From: JBCBKL01 sp963922565
GTDB lineage: Bacteria; Pseudomonadota; Alphaproteobacteria; Rhodobacterales; Rhodobacteraceae
Reading direction: 5' to 3'
Length of the DNA stretch: 64,000 nt
Assembly: GCA_963922565.1 (NCBI GenBank)
Contig: CAWUIQ010000015.1
Location: forward strand, 1-64,000
The notes beneath the pieces are model-generated. The model ran no database searches. It saw nothing but the letters and a program-made list of their open reading frames with translations, and was not told where the DNA came from. Below are positions 53,022-60,958 of this stretch, one piece after another. Positions within the stretch are counted from its first letter, which is position 1. Each line of letters begins with the position of its first letter. The position numbers and the translations under genes were made by a program.

Positions 53022-53996
53022 ATGTCCGTTCTGTCCAAAGCCTACATGTACGATGAAGCCGCTGCGTTCGCACACGTGGAAAGCATCATCTGGCCCGATG
53101 GTCCAGTCTGCCCCCACTGCGGCGTGGTCGATAGCGCCTATCGCCTGACAGGCGTTCGCACCAAGCCCAGCAAGAAGAACCCAGAGGGCAAAGAGCGTCA
53201 CGGCCTGTGGAAGTGCCGCGAGTGCCGCAAGCAGTTCACCGTCCGCAAGGGCACCATCTTTGAAGAAAGCCACATTGAAATGTTCAAGTGGCTGCAAGCC
53301 ATTCACCTGATGGTGTCCAGCAAGAAGGGTATCAGCAGCCACCAGCTACACCGCGTCCTAGAGGTCACCTACAAGACGGCTTGGTTCTTGACCCATCGCA
53401 TCCGCGAGTGCATGCGTGACGGTGCGCTGGCAGGCTTTGGCAACGGTGGTGGCGTGGTCGAGGTAGACGAGACGTTCATTGGTAAAGAGCCAGGCGTGAC
53501 AAAAGCAAAGAACGCCCGTGGTGGCTCCCACAAGATGAAAGTTCTGACACTGGTGGATCGCGGAACCAAGCGCGCCAAGTCTATTGTGGTTGACGACCTC
53601 AAGAAGTCTACGCTGATCCCGATCCTGCAAGAGAACATTGCGCGCGAGGCGTACGTCATGACCGACGAAGCCCGCCAGTATCAGGGTATCGGTGCGGGCC
53701 GTGTGTTCGACGCTCACGGCTGGACAAACCACAGCGCAGGCGAGTACGTGGACCTTGAGGATCGCGAAATCCACACGAACACGGTTGAGGGCTTTTACAG
53801 CATCTTCAAGCGCGGCATGAAGGGCGTGTATCAGCACTGCGGCAAGCAACACCTGCACCGCTATGCTGCTGAGTTTGATTTCCGCTACAACAACCGTGTC
53901 GCAAATGGCGTAGATGATTCACAACGCGGGATTAACTTGTTAGTGTCAGTTAAGGGTAAGCGGCTCACATACCGTGGCTCACCAGCAGTCGTCTAA
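53022..53996 (+). CDS. IS1595-family transposase
   Basis: A 324-residue DDE-type transposase. The N-terminal zinc ribbon has CPHCG and CRECRKQF (residues 27-67). A helical region follows with KWLQAIHLMVSSKKGIS, then the catalytic domain: VVEVDETFIG (first Asp), VMTDEARQY (second Asp) and NTVEGFYSIFKRGMKG, where the Asn-x-x-Glu-type motif and following Lys are characteristic of this family. It appears intact, so it may still be active. The ATG at 53022 follows a purine-rich AAGTTGAGGAAAACACC. Confidence 0.9.
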   Translation: MSVLSKAYMYDEAAAFAHVESIIWPDGPVCPHCGVVDSAYRLTGVRTKPSKKNPEGKERHGLWKCRECRKQFTVRKGTIFEESHIEMFKWLQAIHLMVSSKKGISSHQLHRVLEVTYKTAWFLTHRIRECMRDGALAGFGNGGGVVEVDETFIGKEPGVTKAKNARGGSHKMKVLTLVDRGTKRAKSIVVDDLKKSTLIPILQENIAREAYVMTDEARQYQGIGAGRVFDAHGWTNHSAGEYVDLEDREIHTNTVEGFYSIFKRGMKGVYQHCGKQHLHRYAAEFDFRYNNRVANGVDDSQRGINLLVSVKGKRLTYRGSPAVV

Positions 53997-54017
53997 GACG
54001 ACCGGAAAAGGCAAAGG

Positions 54018-54872
54018 ATGGCTAAGACGTTTTCAGTGACGGTTTATCCTGACCCCTTGGCCGGGGAATACCTCACTGTGTCCGATGCTCTCAATCAAGT
54101 CTTAGACATGATTGAAGCCCTAGAACGATCCGAAGCAGTTAATCCAAGCGAGCGAAAAATTGTGTGGCGTCTCACAAAGGCCCACACAAATAGCCCACCG
54201 TTCACGCTGATGGCAGAACCTTTTCCGGCCAAGCCAGATCTTTCCGTCACATTGGAAGCGAACCGCGTGTCCGGTTTGCTGGAAAACGACGTAAGAGACC
54301 TTCTCAACGGTCGAGTTGGTGGTGTTGTCATTGATGCGATGCCCGCGATCAAAAGAGTGATCGAGCGAAACACTAGCACCATAACCAGAACAGAGATTGC
54401 TTTTTCGGGGAGCGAACCATTTAGCATTCGGCCTCAGAATGCGAAAACGGCAAAGGCTGCAATAGAACGCGCTGAAATTGCAGAGCGTGAAAGCCAGCCG
54501 GATTGGCAGCGCACAGAATTTGGGTCGGTTGAAGGCGAGATTGCTGGCCTAACAAGGTGGAATGGCAAACCTGCGCTTGATGTGATAGAGCGGCTCTCTG
54601 AGAAAAAATTCACCTGTGTACTTTCAGGGGAATTGTCTGAAAAAATCGGCCCAGCACACAACTGGAGCGAAGTGTGGGAGGGTCGAAGGGTGATCCTGAC
54701 CGGGGCGCTTCATTACAATTCAGATGGTGACTTAAAGCGAGCCGATGTTGAAGATTTTGAAGATGTTCCTTGGACAGATGTAACTATCAATGAACTTAAG
54801 TCGTTTGACGTTCTGGGTGACAAATCAATGGACGAACACCTCGAAATTTTGAGAGGTGAGGCGGTTGGCTAA
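54018..54872 (+). CDS. Transposon passenger protein of unknown function
   Basis: A 284-residue soluble protein directly after the transposase (21 bases). No family is recognised. The first half has a two-layer look with MIEALERSEAVNPSERKIVW and LMAEPFPAKPDLSVTLEANR. The second half contains strand-rich segments near GEIAGLTRWNGKPALDV and WEGRRVILTGALHYNSDGDL. The C-terminal stretch (VEDFEDVPWTDVTI) is acidic. The end overlaps the PIN-domain gene by 17 bases, so the pair is co-translated and may act as partners, in the manner of a toxin-antitoxin or regulated nuclease, which remains a guess. Confidence 0.65.
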   Translation: MAKTFSVTVYPDPLAGEYLTVSDALNQVLDMIEALERSEAVNPSERKIVWRLTKAHTNSPPFTLMAEPFPAKPDLSVTLEANRVSGLLENDVRDLLNGRVGGVVIDAMPAIKRVIERNTSTITRTEIAFSGSEPFSIRPQNAKTAKAAIERAEIAERESQPDWQRTEFGSVEGEIAGLTRWNGKPALDVIERLSEKKFTCVLSGELSEKIGPAHNWSEVWEGRRVILTGALHYNSDGDLKRADVEDFEDVPWTDVTINELKSFDVLGDKSMDEHLEILRGEAVG

Positions 54873-55377
54873 ACCTAGAAAATTCTACTGGGATACGTGT
54901 GCTTTCATTGGCTTGTTGAACGGTGAGCCCGATAAAAAGCAGGAACTGGAAATCGTGTACGGTTGGGCTCGAGACGGGAAAGCGGAAATTTGGACTTCAA
55001 CCCTATCCATGATTGAGTGTCGCCGACTAGATGGCGAATCCAAAATCCAGAAACCCATGTCGGAAGAAAACGGCAAAAAAATATCTGATATTTTCAGGCA
55101 GCAGTTCATAAAGTCAATTCCAGTAGCGGTTGATATTGCTGAGACTGGGCGTCACCTTTGGCGAGAAACGCCCGGACTAGGTAAGTACCAAGGTGCAATC
55201 CACTTGGCTTCTGCTCTGCGATGGAGCGTAGAGACTATGCACACGTACGATAGGGATGATTTGCTGCACCTGTCGGACAAGTTCACGTGCCGAAATGGAA
55301 ACATACTCAAAATCTGCCATCCCGATAGTTCTACCGATGGAGAGTTGTTTGAACACGCAAAACAAAAGCCAAGCTGA
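54856..55377 (+). CDS. PIN-domain protein
   Basis: A 173-residue PIN-fold protein, probably a Mg-dependent ribonuclease. The conserved acidic residues are in place: YWDTCAFIGLLNGE (Asp near residue 13), TLSMIECRRL (Glu near 55) and the late AIHLASALRW followed by MHTYDRDDL with the third and fourth acids. The GTG at 54856 overlaps the upstream gene; a TTG at 54865 with AGGTGAGG before it is an alternative start. As a transposon passenger it is likely paired with the gene before it or the small gene after it. Confidence 0.75.
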   Translation: MRRLAKPRKFYWDTCAFIGLLNGEPDKKQELEIVYGWARDGKAEIWTSTLSMIECRRLDGESKIQKPMSEENGKKISDIFRQQFIKSIPVAVDIAETGRHLWRETPGLGKYQGAIHLASALRWSVETMHTYDRDDLLHLSDKFTCRNGNILKICHPDSSTDGELFEHAKQKPS

Positions 55378-55492
55378 CAGATTCAAAGAAGCTGCCCGCC
55401 AAATAGAGACGGACGACGACGAGAAACGCTTTGACAAAAATCTGGGCAAACTGGTCAAACAGAAGTCGGACACGCAGAAACCCGACAAGTGA
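55337..55492 (+). CDS. Small charged helical protein of the transposon
   Basis: A 51-residue protein, strongly charged and helical: ADRFKEAARQIETDDDEKRF followed by DKNLGKLVKQK. Small proteins of this type (FKEAAR, then DDE and F-D-x-x-L-x-K-L) recur behind PIN or transposase genes in proteobacteria, from general recollection. It overlaps the end of the PIN gene by 41 bases. The start is uncertain: ATG 55337 or TTG 55349, the latter with GGAGAG before it. Confidence 0.55.
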   Translation: MESCLNTQNKSQADRFKEAARQIETDDDEKRFDKNLGKLVKQKSDTQKPDK

Positions 55493-55563
55493 GGCTGATT
55501 GATATTCTAACTGGCGCGTTTGGTGCAGCACTTCTGCTATATCTGGTCTACGCGATTAACTGA
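55489..55563 (+). CDS. 24-residue single-span membrane peptide
   Basis: GTG at 55489 overlaps the stop of the previous small gene (GTGA) and opens a 24-codon frame, beginning VRLIDILTGAFGAALLL and ending YLVYAIN: one hydrophobic helix with a basic N-terminus. The overlap, direction and the stop falling exactly at the transposon's right repeat support a real microprotein, but evidence is limited to this. Confidence 0.4.
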   Translation: MRLIDILTGAFGAALLLYLVYAIN

Positions 55564-55590
55564 CAGGTTTGTCAAATATACAATCGCCAA
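55564..55590 (-). repeat. Right terminal inverted repeat of the IS1595-type element
   Basis: Partner of the repeat at 52952-52978. It starts directly after the stop of the 24-codon gene, so the passenger genes fill the element to its very end. Confidence 0.75.
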
Positions 55591-55609
55591 AATCTAGTTG
55601 CCTCAGAGC

Positions 55610-56100
55610 TCAGTTCGCAAGCGAACGCACATCAATGGTGATGCCCAAGATTTCAAAGAGCTCCTGGAGAAGTCTTCCGAACTTGGTCGATGGGTGACTG
55701 CCACCAGTTGCCGTGCCAAAAGTAGGCCGCTCTTTGAGCCCCTCTGCATAAAACTTGGCAAAGCGCAGCGCCATGGTTCTATCATACTGATCCGGCGGCC
55801 TGCCCTTGCCAGGGCAGTACAGCGCTTTCTGCTCGTCAAGTTCCTTAAAGTGCTTGGAAAAGCAGAGGTACAGTTCGAACAGGTCGTCTACGCTTCAGCT
55901 TACAAAAGCATATTCTTCGGTAAAGGCGTCCTTTGTATCGTGAAACAAAACCCGCCGGGTATCGAGCGAGGGACGCGACAAAATCCCGTACCTGGCAAAT
56001 CGAAGTTCCTGTCGATAAATTCCCGGGCTTTCAAATCTATCTTTGGAGCGATCGCATCATACATAAAGTCAACGTGCCACCGAGCTCTATGTATTACAAT
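55610..56100 (-). pseudogene. Remnant of an unidentified gene with a frameshift and an in-frame TGA
   Basis: Minus-strand sequence reads as protein in two frames. The upstream part gives VDFMYDAIAPKIDLKARE then FIDRNFDLPG; a frameshift near 55980 leads to TRRVLFHDTKDAFTEEYAFV, a TGA at 55897-55895, then SVDDLFELYLCFSKHFKEL and GRPPDQYDRTMALRF, ending in RSLAN and a proper stop at 55610. The regular helical content and shared direction suggest one former gene. The family is not recognised. Its 5' end lies near the integrase remnant. Confidence 0.5.
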
Positions 56101-57104
56101 TCATCGTCTCGCGGCGCTTTCCGGTAGTTGAACCACAACCGAGTCATTGCCCGTAACATACTGCGACCACCGCTCCATCAGCATTCTCCGCCGATCCAGC
56201 AAATCACTACGCGAGTAGGCGCGCTCCACCTCAGACCCTACTTTGTGTGCAAGACTCATTTCCGCCACTTCGCGCGGCGCTCTAGCGGCCTCACCTGCCC
56301 AATCTCGGAAGGTCGAGCGGAATCCGTGAACCGTCACGCCTTCCACACCCATTCGGCGGAGAAGCATCAGCATCGACATATTGGACAGAGGCTGGTGCCG
56401 TTTTTGCCCCTCAAACACAGCGTCCGATCCAAGAGCTTTCAACGGCTGCAATACTTCAACCATGGCATCTGCGAGGTTTTTTCTTCACTTTCGGAAGAAC
56501 ATTCCCATCCCGGATCGCCAGAACCGGATTTTCGCCATCTCGAAAGCCCTTGGAACGCGCCACATCCAAAACCGTCTCTATACTTTGCGTCAGTCGCCAA
56601 GCCGTCTCATGCTTCTCAGTCCAGATCGGAGTGAGGCACATCAGGACTTCAGATTGGCCCACAGCATCGACAGGCATTCTTCCGATCTTGGGAAAGGCGT
56701 AGTCGCGTAAAGTGTTGATCCACTGTTGGCCATGCTTCGGGTTTTTCCAAGTGGACAACCGGTCGATGTGCGCCTATTGCGCGACTGCCTCAAAGGTCGG
56801 AATCTCTCGAGCCACGTTGAAGCCGGGATGTGGCCCTGCTTGGCCAGCCGACGGTATTCCCGTCCGGCGCTCTGTCGCGGGCTTGGTTCAGCGTGACAAC
56901 ATCTGTACCGCCCAACCCGAAGCCGGTTCGAAATGGCGCGCCCCTCGCATTCTCCTGACCCTTCACGGTAACGTGCACGATCCACGGCCGTGCACCAGAC
57001 GGGTCCACTATGAGGTAAAGCCCGTTGCCGTCGCCATTCCGACCCGGCCCCAGATTCTCAACCAGCTTTTTCGTCAACTTCCCAGCGAACGCCGTGCTTC
57101 ATAC
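56101..57104 (-). pseudogene. int: Tyrosine integrase (P4/DUF4102 type) remnant
   Basis: Three consecutive blocks together make a P4-type integrase: the N-terminal DUF4102 domain (KLVENLGPGRNGDGNGLYLI, then FGLGGTDVVTL), the core-binding region (STWKNPKHGQQWINTLRDY) and the end of the catalytic domain (TVHGFRSTFRDWAGEAARA with the Arg, and EMSLAHKVGSEVERAYSR with the His-type box and final Tyr). The blocks lie in different frames near 56900, TAG interrupts the second (56776-56774), and the section between KVKKKPRR and VEVLQPLKALG, with the first catalytic Arg, is deleted. It sits about 140 bases from the 3' end of tRNA-Ser, its expected target. Confidence 0.8.
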
Positions 57105-57243
57105 CGCACCTTGTACCACCCAAAGTATGGAACGAGGTAGGATCGAAACAGACCGGACGCAATCTATATAGCACGATTCTGCAAGGAAATAACGCTTTTT
57201 GACCACCGTAGATGACGGACCAAAACCACGGAAAACGGTGGGG

Positions 57244-57333
57244 TGGCGGAGACGAAGGGATTCGAACCCTCGAGACGGTTTCCCGCCTACTCCCTTAGCA
57301 GGGGAGCGCCTTCGACCACTCGGCCACGTCTCC
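57244..57333 (-). tRNA. tRNA-Ser(GCU)
   Basis: A 90-nt tRNA on the minus strand. It begins GGAGACGTGGCCGAGTGG, has the anticodon loop CTGCTAA (anticodon GCU) within the stem CTCCC/GGGAG, the long variable arm of class II serine tRNAs, the T-loop GGTTCGAATCC, and an encoded CCA end (57246-57244). The acceptor arms GGAGACG and CGTCTCC pair perfectly. The 3' end faces the accessory region and integrase remnant, marking it as an integration target. Confidence 0.97.
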
Positions 57334-57546
57334 ATCGACCGCTCTAGCCGAAAGCGGGCGGGAAGGACAAGGCCAAAAGGTGCGCCAAGCGCGATCCAGA
57401 CGCAGGACGGCCAACAGGCCCCTGAAAGAAGAGAGTAAGTTGGGGTGACAGCGTCGGTTGTCCGAAGTCGTTAATCTACGCTTGGTCGAGCAGGCGAGCC
57501 GTTGCGACAGCACACCAGAGGCCCGCTTCAGCGCCCAAATCCTTGA
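57334..57546. other. Gap between tRNA-Ser and ychF
   Basis: No gene seen in these 213 bases. The tRNA promoter must lie here, since the tRNA is transcribed toward lower coordinates. Confidence 0.4.
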
Positions 57547-58644
57547 TTAGGTATTGAACAGGAAATGCAGCACGTCGCCGTCCTTGACGACATAGCCTTT
57601 GCCCTCGGCTCGCATCTTGCCCGCTTCCTTCGCCGGCTGCTCCCCGCCCAGACCGACGAAATCGTCGTAGGCGATGGTTTCGGCCCGGATGAAACCCTTT
57701 TCGAAGTCGCCGTGGATCACACCCGCGGCCTGCGGGGCCAGAGTACCCTCGCGGATGGTCCAGGCGCGCGCTTCCTTTGGCCCTACGGTAAAGTACGTCT
57801 CAAGGTGCAAAAGGTCGTATCCGGCCCGGATCAAGCGGTCGAGCCCGGCCTCTGCCAGCCCCAGTTCTTCGAGGAACATCTCGGCCTCGTCGGGCTCAAG
57901 CTGGCTGATTTCCTCTTCGATCTTGGCTGAGATCACGACGTGGGCATTGCCCTGCCCGGCAGCCATCTCTGCAACCTTTTCAGAAAGCGCGTTGCCGCTG
58001 GCCGCCTCGTCTTCGCCGACGTTGCAGACGTAGAGGACCGGTTTGGTGGTCAGGAGCTGGAGCATCGTCCAGGCCTTCTGATCCTCGTCATCCACATCGA
58101 CCAGTCGGGCGGGTTTGCCGTCCTCCAAAACGCTCAGCGCCATCTTCATGAGCCGCTCTTGCTGGACCGCCTCTTTGTCGCCGCCGCGCACCTTGCGGAC
58201 TATGTTCTGCAGCCGTTTTTCGAGGCTTTCGATATCGGCGAGCATGAGCTCGGTTTCGATGGTTTCGGCGTCGGCGACGGGGTCCACCCGCCCTTCGACA
58301 TGGGTGACATCGCCGTCTTCGAAACAGCGCAGGACATGGGCGATGGCGTCAACCTCGCGGATGTTGGCGAGAAACTGGTTACCAAGGCCCTCGCCCTTAG
58401 ACGCACCTTTGACCAGACCGGCGATGTCGACAAAGGTCATGCGGGTCGGAATGACCTGTTTCGACTTGGCGATATCCGCCAGTTTATCAAGCCGGTCATC
58501 GGGAACCGCGACCTCACCCACGTTCGGTTCGATCGTACAAAAGGGGAAGTTTGCGGCCTGCGCGGCAGCCGTCCTGGTCAACGCGTTGAAGAGCGTCGAC
58601 TTTCCGACATTCGGCAGCCCGACGATACCCATTTTGAAGCCCAT
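57547..58644 (-). CDS. ychF: Ribosome-associated ATPase YchF/Ola1
   Basis: A 365-residue OBG-type P-loop NTPase that hydrolyses ATP rather than GTP and binds ribosomes. The motifs are G1 GLPNVGKST (residues 8-16), G3 FVDIAGLVKGASKGEGLGN, and the altered G4 CNVGED in place of NKxD, which explains the ATP preference. A coiled-coil insertion and the C-terminal TGS domain follow, the latter with LETYFTVGPKEARAWTIREG and GVIHGDFEKGFIRAE. Length matches the family. Core gene; codon use is GC-rich. Confidence 0.97.
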   Translation of the reverse strand: MGFKMGIVGLPNVGKSTLFNALTRTAAAQAANFPFCTIEPNVGEVAVPDDRLDKLADIAKSKQVIPTRMTFVDIAGLVKGASKGEGLGNQFLANIREVDAIAHVLRCFEDGDVTHVEGRVDPVADAETIETELMLADIESLEKRLQNIVRKVRGGDKEAVQQERLMKMALSVLEDGKPARLVDVDDEDQKAWTMLQLLTTKPVLYVCNVGEDEAASGNALSEKVAEMAAGQGNAHVVISAKIEEEISQLEPDEAEMFLEELGLAEAGLDRLIRAGYDLLHLETYFTVGPKEARAWTIREGTLAPQAAGVIHGDFEKGFIRAETIAYDDFVGLGGEQPAKEAGKMRAEGKGYVVKDGDVLHFLFNT

Positions 58645-58734
58645 GACACCCTCGCGTGTTGATCCGCGGCTTCATAGGAAGATCGTCAGAAAGGAGCAAG
58701 AGTGTTAGCCTCTGACCGAGAGGAGATGCCAGCG

Positions 58735-59154
58735 ATGAAACCCACACCATATCTGTTCTTCAATGGTCAGTGCCGCGACGCGATCGCCGCTTATGAGCGC
58801 ATCCTCGGCGCCACGGCACATGACGTAATGCCCGCAAGCCAGATGCCAGCGGACTTTCCGGTTCCGAAAGGGAAAGAGAACTGGGTGATGCATGCCCGTC
58901 TGACGATCGCCGATGGCGAGATCATGATGTCGGATGACGTGTTCGAGGAGACCTCCGCCATGGCGGGCTGTTCCGTGATGTTGAGCTATCCCAGTGCGGC
59001 CGAAGGCAAAGTGATCTTTGACCAACTGGCCGAGGGCGGTGAGATCAACATGGCATGGGAACCGACGTTTTGGAGCGCCGGGTTCGGCACGCTGGTCGAC
59101 CGGTTCGGGGTCAAGTGGATGATCGGCACGGACGAGATGCCCAAGGCAGGATAA
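58735..59154 (+). CDS. VOC-family protein (PhnB-like)
   Basis: A 139-residue glyoxalase/bleomycin-resistance-fold protein. It begins MKPTPYLFFNGQCRDAIAAY, followed by MHARLTIADGEIMMSDD and WSAGFGTLVDRFGVKWMI, the standard pattern of PhnB/3-dmu-9-type VOC proteins. The ATG at 58735 has GAGGAG about nine bases upstream; the ATG at 58726 touches that site. It stands alone between ychF and trpA. Such proteins bind metals or small molecules, but the substrate is unknown. Confidence 0.85.
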   Translation: MKPTPYLFFNGQCRDAIAAYERILGATAHDVMPASQMPADFPVPKGKENWVMHARLTIADGEIMMSDDVFEETSAMAGCSVMLSYPSAAEGKVIFDQLAEGGEINMAWEPTFWSAGFGTLVDRFGVKWMIGTDEMPKAG

Positions 59155-59213
59155 GCGCTTGATCTCTATCATGTCCTTGTTGCACATGGGCCAAACCAGC
59201 GGACGAGGGCGTT

Positions 59214-60011
59214 ATGACACGGATCGACACAGCATTTGAAAGGCTGAAGGCAGAGGGCAACAAGGCCTTTGTCGCCTATATCATGGCTGGCGACCCCGAT
59301 ACCGCGAAGTCGCTGGAAATCATGAAGGGCCTGCCCGCCGCCGGTGTCGACATCATCGAGCTGGGCCTGCCGTTCACGGACCCGATGGCCGATGGTCCGA
59401 CCATTCAGTTGGCAGGCCAACGGGCACTCGAGGGCGGCATGACCGTCGACGCGACCCTCGACATGGTTCGCGCTTTTCGGGCCGAGGACAATGCGACGCC
59501 GATCGTCCTTATGGGCTATTACAATCCGATCTACAGCCGGGGCGTCGACCGCTTTCTGGCAGAGGCCAACGACGCCGGCATCGACGGTCTGATCATCGTT
59601 GATCTGCCCCCCGAAGAAGATGACGAGCTTTGTATTCCCGCCCAGAAGGCTGGTTTGAATTTCATCCGTCTGGCGACACCCACGACCGATGATAAACGCC
59701 TGCCGACGGTTCTGCAGAACACCTCTGGTTTTGTTTACTACGTTTCGATCACCGGCATCACCGGCGCGGCCGAGGCGCAGGCGACAGATGTCGGTCCCGA
59801 GGTCGAACGGATCAAGGCCGCGACCGATCTGCCCGTCATCGTGGGCTTCGGCATCAATACGCCCGACCGGGCCCGGGCAATTGCCGACGTAGCAGACGGG
59901 GCCGTGGTGGGGTCTGCCATCGTCGGCAAGATCGGCGCGGGTGAAAGCACCGGCGACATCCTCGCCTTCGTTAAATCACTCGCCGACGGAGCGCACAGCG
60001 CGTCAGCTTAG
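59214..60011 (+). CDS. trpA: Tryptophan synthase alpha subunit
   Basis: Cleaves indole-3-glycerol phosphate to indole and glyceraldehyde 3-phosphate in tryptophan synthesis. The 265-residue TIM barrel shows the catalytic Glu in IIELGLPF, the catalytic Asp in PFTDPMADGPTIQ, loop 6 in YVSITGITGA, and the phosphate site VGFGINTPDRA and VVGSAIV. All key residues are present. The trpB gene is not adjacent on this side, as is common in Rhodobacteraceae. It overlaps the convergent hydrolase gene by nine bases. Confidence 0.97.
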   Translation: MTRIDTAFERLKAEGNKAFVAYIMAGDPDTAKSLEIMKGLPAAGVDIIELGLPFTDPMADGPTIQLAGQRALEGGMTVDATLDMVRAFRAEDNATPIVLMGYYNPIYSRGVDRFLAEANDAGIDGLIIVDLPPEEDDELCIPAQKAGLNFIRLATPTTDDKRLPTVLQNTSGFVYYVSITGITGAAEAQATDVGPEVERIKAATDLPVIVGFGINTPDRARAIADVADGAVVGSAIVGKIGAGESTGDILAFVKSLADGAHSASA

Positions 60012-60899
60012 ATGCGCCTGAAAAAAGTTGAGCGTCCGTGTCCAGGCCAGTTCCGCCGCCTCTTCGTCGTAGCGCGGCGTGGTGTCGTTGTGGAACCCGT
60101 GATTGACGTCTGGATAAAAGTGAACGCTGAACTCCTTTTGGTTCGCGCGCAACGCATCTGAATACGCCTGCCAGCCTGCATTGATCCGGTCATCAAGGCC
60201 GGCGTAGTGGATCATGAGTGGCGCCTCGATCGAAGGCACGTCCTCTGCCGCTGGTTGCCTGCCGTAGAAGGGGACAGAGGCGGCGAGATCCGGATAGGCC
60301 ACGGCCAGCGCGTTGCATACGCCGCCACCATAGCAGAAGCCGACTGCGCCGACCTTACCCGTCGAACCCTCATGATCGCGCAGGTATTCGAACGCGGCAA
60401 AGAAGTCGGACATCAGCTTGGCCCGGTCCAGCGACCGCTGCATTTCGCGCCCCTCTTCATCTGTCCCCGGATAGCCTCCCAACGGGGTCAGCCCGTCCGG
60501 GCCGAGGGCGAGATAGCCCGCCTTGGCTGCGCGGCGCACGACATCCTCGATGTAAGGGTTGAGACCGCGGTTTTCGTGAACCACCAGAACCGCGGGCAGA
60601 GCGCCGGAGGCACCCGCCGGTTTCGCCATCAGGCCCCGGATCGTTCCATGTCCAGCGGGGCTTTCATACTCCACGATCATGGTTTCGATGCTGGGATCGT
60701 CGGGCGGCACCTGCTGGGCAAGGGCATAGTCGGGCTTGAGCTGCTCCAGCAGCATCGCACCCGTCACACCGACGGCAGCATACTTGCCCGCCTGGGCGAT
60801 AAACTCGCGCTTTGATACGTGACCGTGCACATATCCGTCAAAGATCTCGAGAATGCGCTGATCAAAGTCACTGGCTTTTTTACGAGGGGAATGGGTCAT
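60003..60899 (-). CDS. Dienelactone hydrolase family protein
   Basis: A 298-residue alpha/beta-hydrolase of the dienelactone hydrolase family. After an N-terminal leader with KREFIAQAGKYAAVGVTGAM, resembling a degenerate Tat-type segment, the catalytic domain has LVVHENRGLNPYIEDV, the Cys nucleophile motif GFCYGGG, an Asp in HYAGLDDRIN and the His in DVNHGFHND. The triad is complete. The ATG at 60899 has GGAGGT seven bases before it; a Met at 60920 is further from any site. It converges with trpA. A role in degrading lactones or esters is likely. Confidence 0.88.
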   Translation of the reverse strand: MTHSPRKKASDFDQRILEIFDGYVHGHVSKREFIAQAGKYAAVGVTGAMLLEQLKPDYALAQQVPPDDPSIETMIVEYESPAGHGTIRGLMAKPAGASGALPAVLVVHENRGLNPYIEDVVRRAAKAGYLALGPDGLTPLGGYPGTDEEGREMQRSLDRAKLMSDFFAAFEYLRDHEGSTGKVGAVGFCYGGGVCNALAVAYPDLAASVPFYGRQPAAEDVPSIEAPLMIHYAGLDDRINAGWQAYSDALRANQKEFSVHFYPDVNHGFHNDTTPRYDEEAAELAWTRTLNFFQAHLS

Positions 60900-60958
60900 G
60901 GACGGCACCTCCGTTGCCATGCCCCAAGACTAACAGATCGGGTCGGATTCGACCAATG

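Larger units (their letters stand above)
52952..55590 (+). mobile_element. IS1595-type transposon with passenger genes
   Basis: A 2.6-kb element bounded by imperfect inverted repeats (52952-52978 and 55564-55590), starting TTGGCGATTGT on both ends. It carries an IS1595-type transposase and, in the same direction, a 284-residue protein, a PIN-domain protein and two very small genes. IS1595 elements usually make 8-bp target duplications; the 8 bases outside the repeats here (CGTAAGTC and AATCTAGT) do not match, so one flank has changed since insertion. Confidence 0.75.
12475..57333. mobile_element. Candidate genomic island bounded by tRNA-Ser(GCU)
   Basis: The right edge is firm: tRNA-Ser with an integrase remnant lying directly against its 3' end, the classic arrangement for P4-type islands. 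The left edge is inferred from the near-copy of the tRNA end at 12475-12499. Everything between is accessory in type (defence-like NTPases, regulators, transposon, decayed genes), is locally AT-richer, and contains all of the nonsense-broken genes seen in the window. The integrase is dead, so the island would no longer move by itself. It may be a composite of several insertions. Confidence 0.5.

Noticed and set aside
12884..57104. Full reassignment of TAA/TAG to glutamine in this genome
   Set aside because: Many intact genes here end in TAA or TAG, including the natural end of the MFS gene, and TGA nonsense codons also occur; simple C-to-T decay explains the data better.
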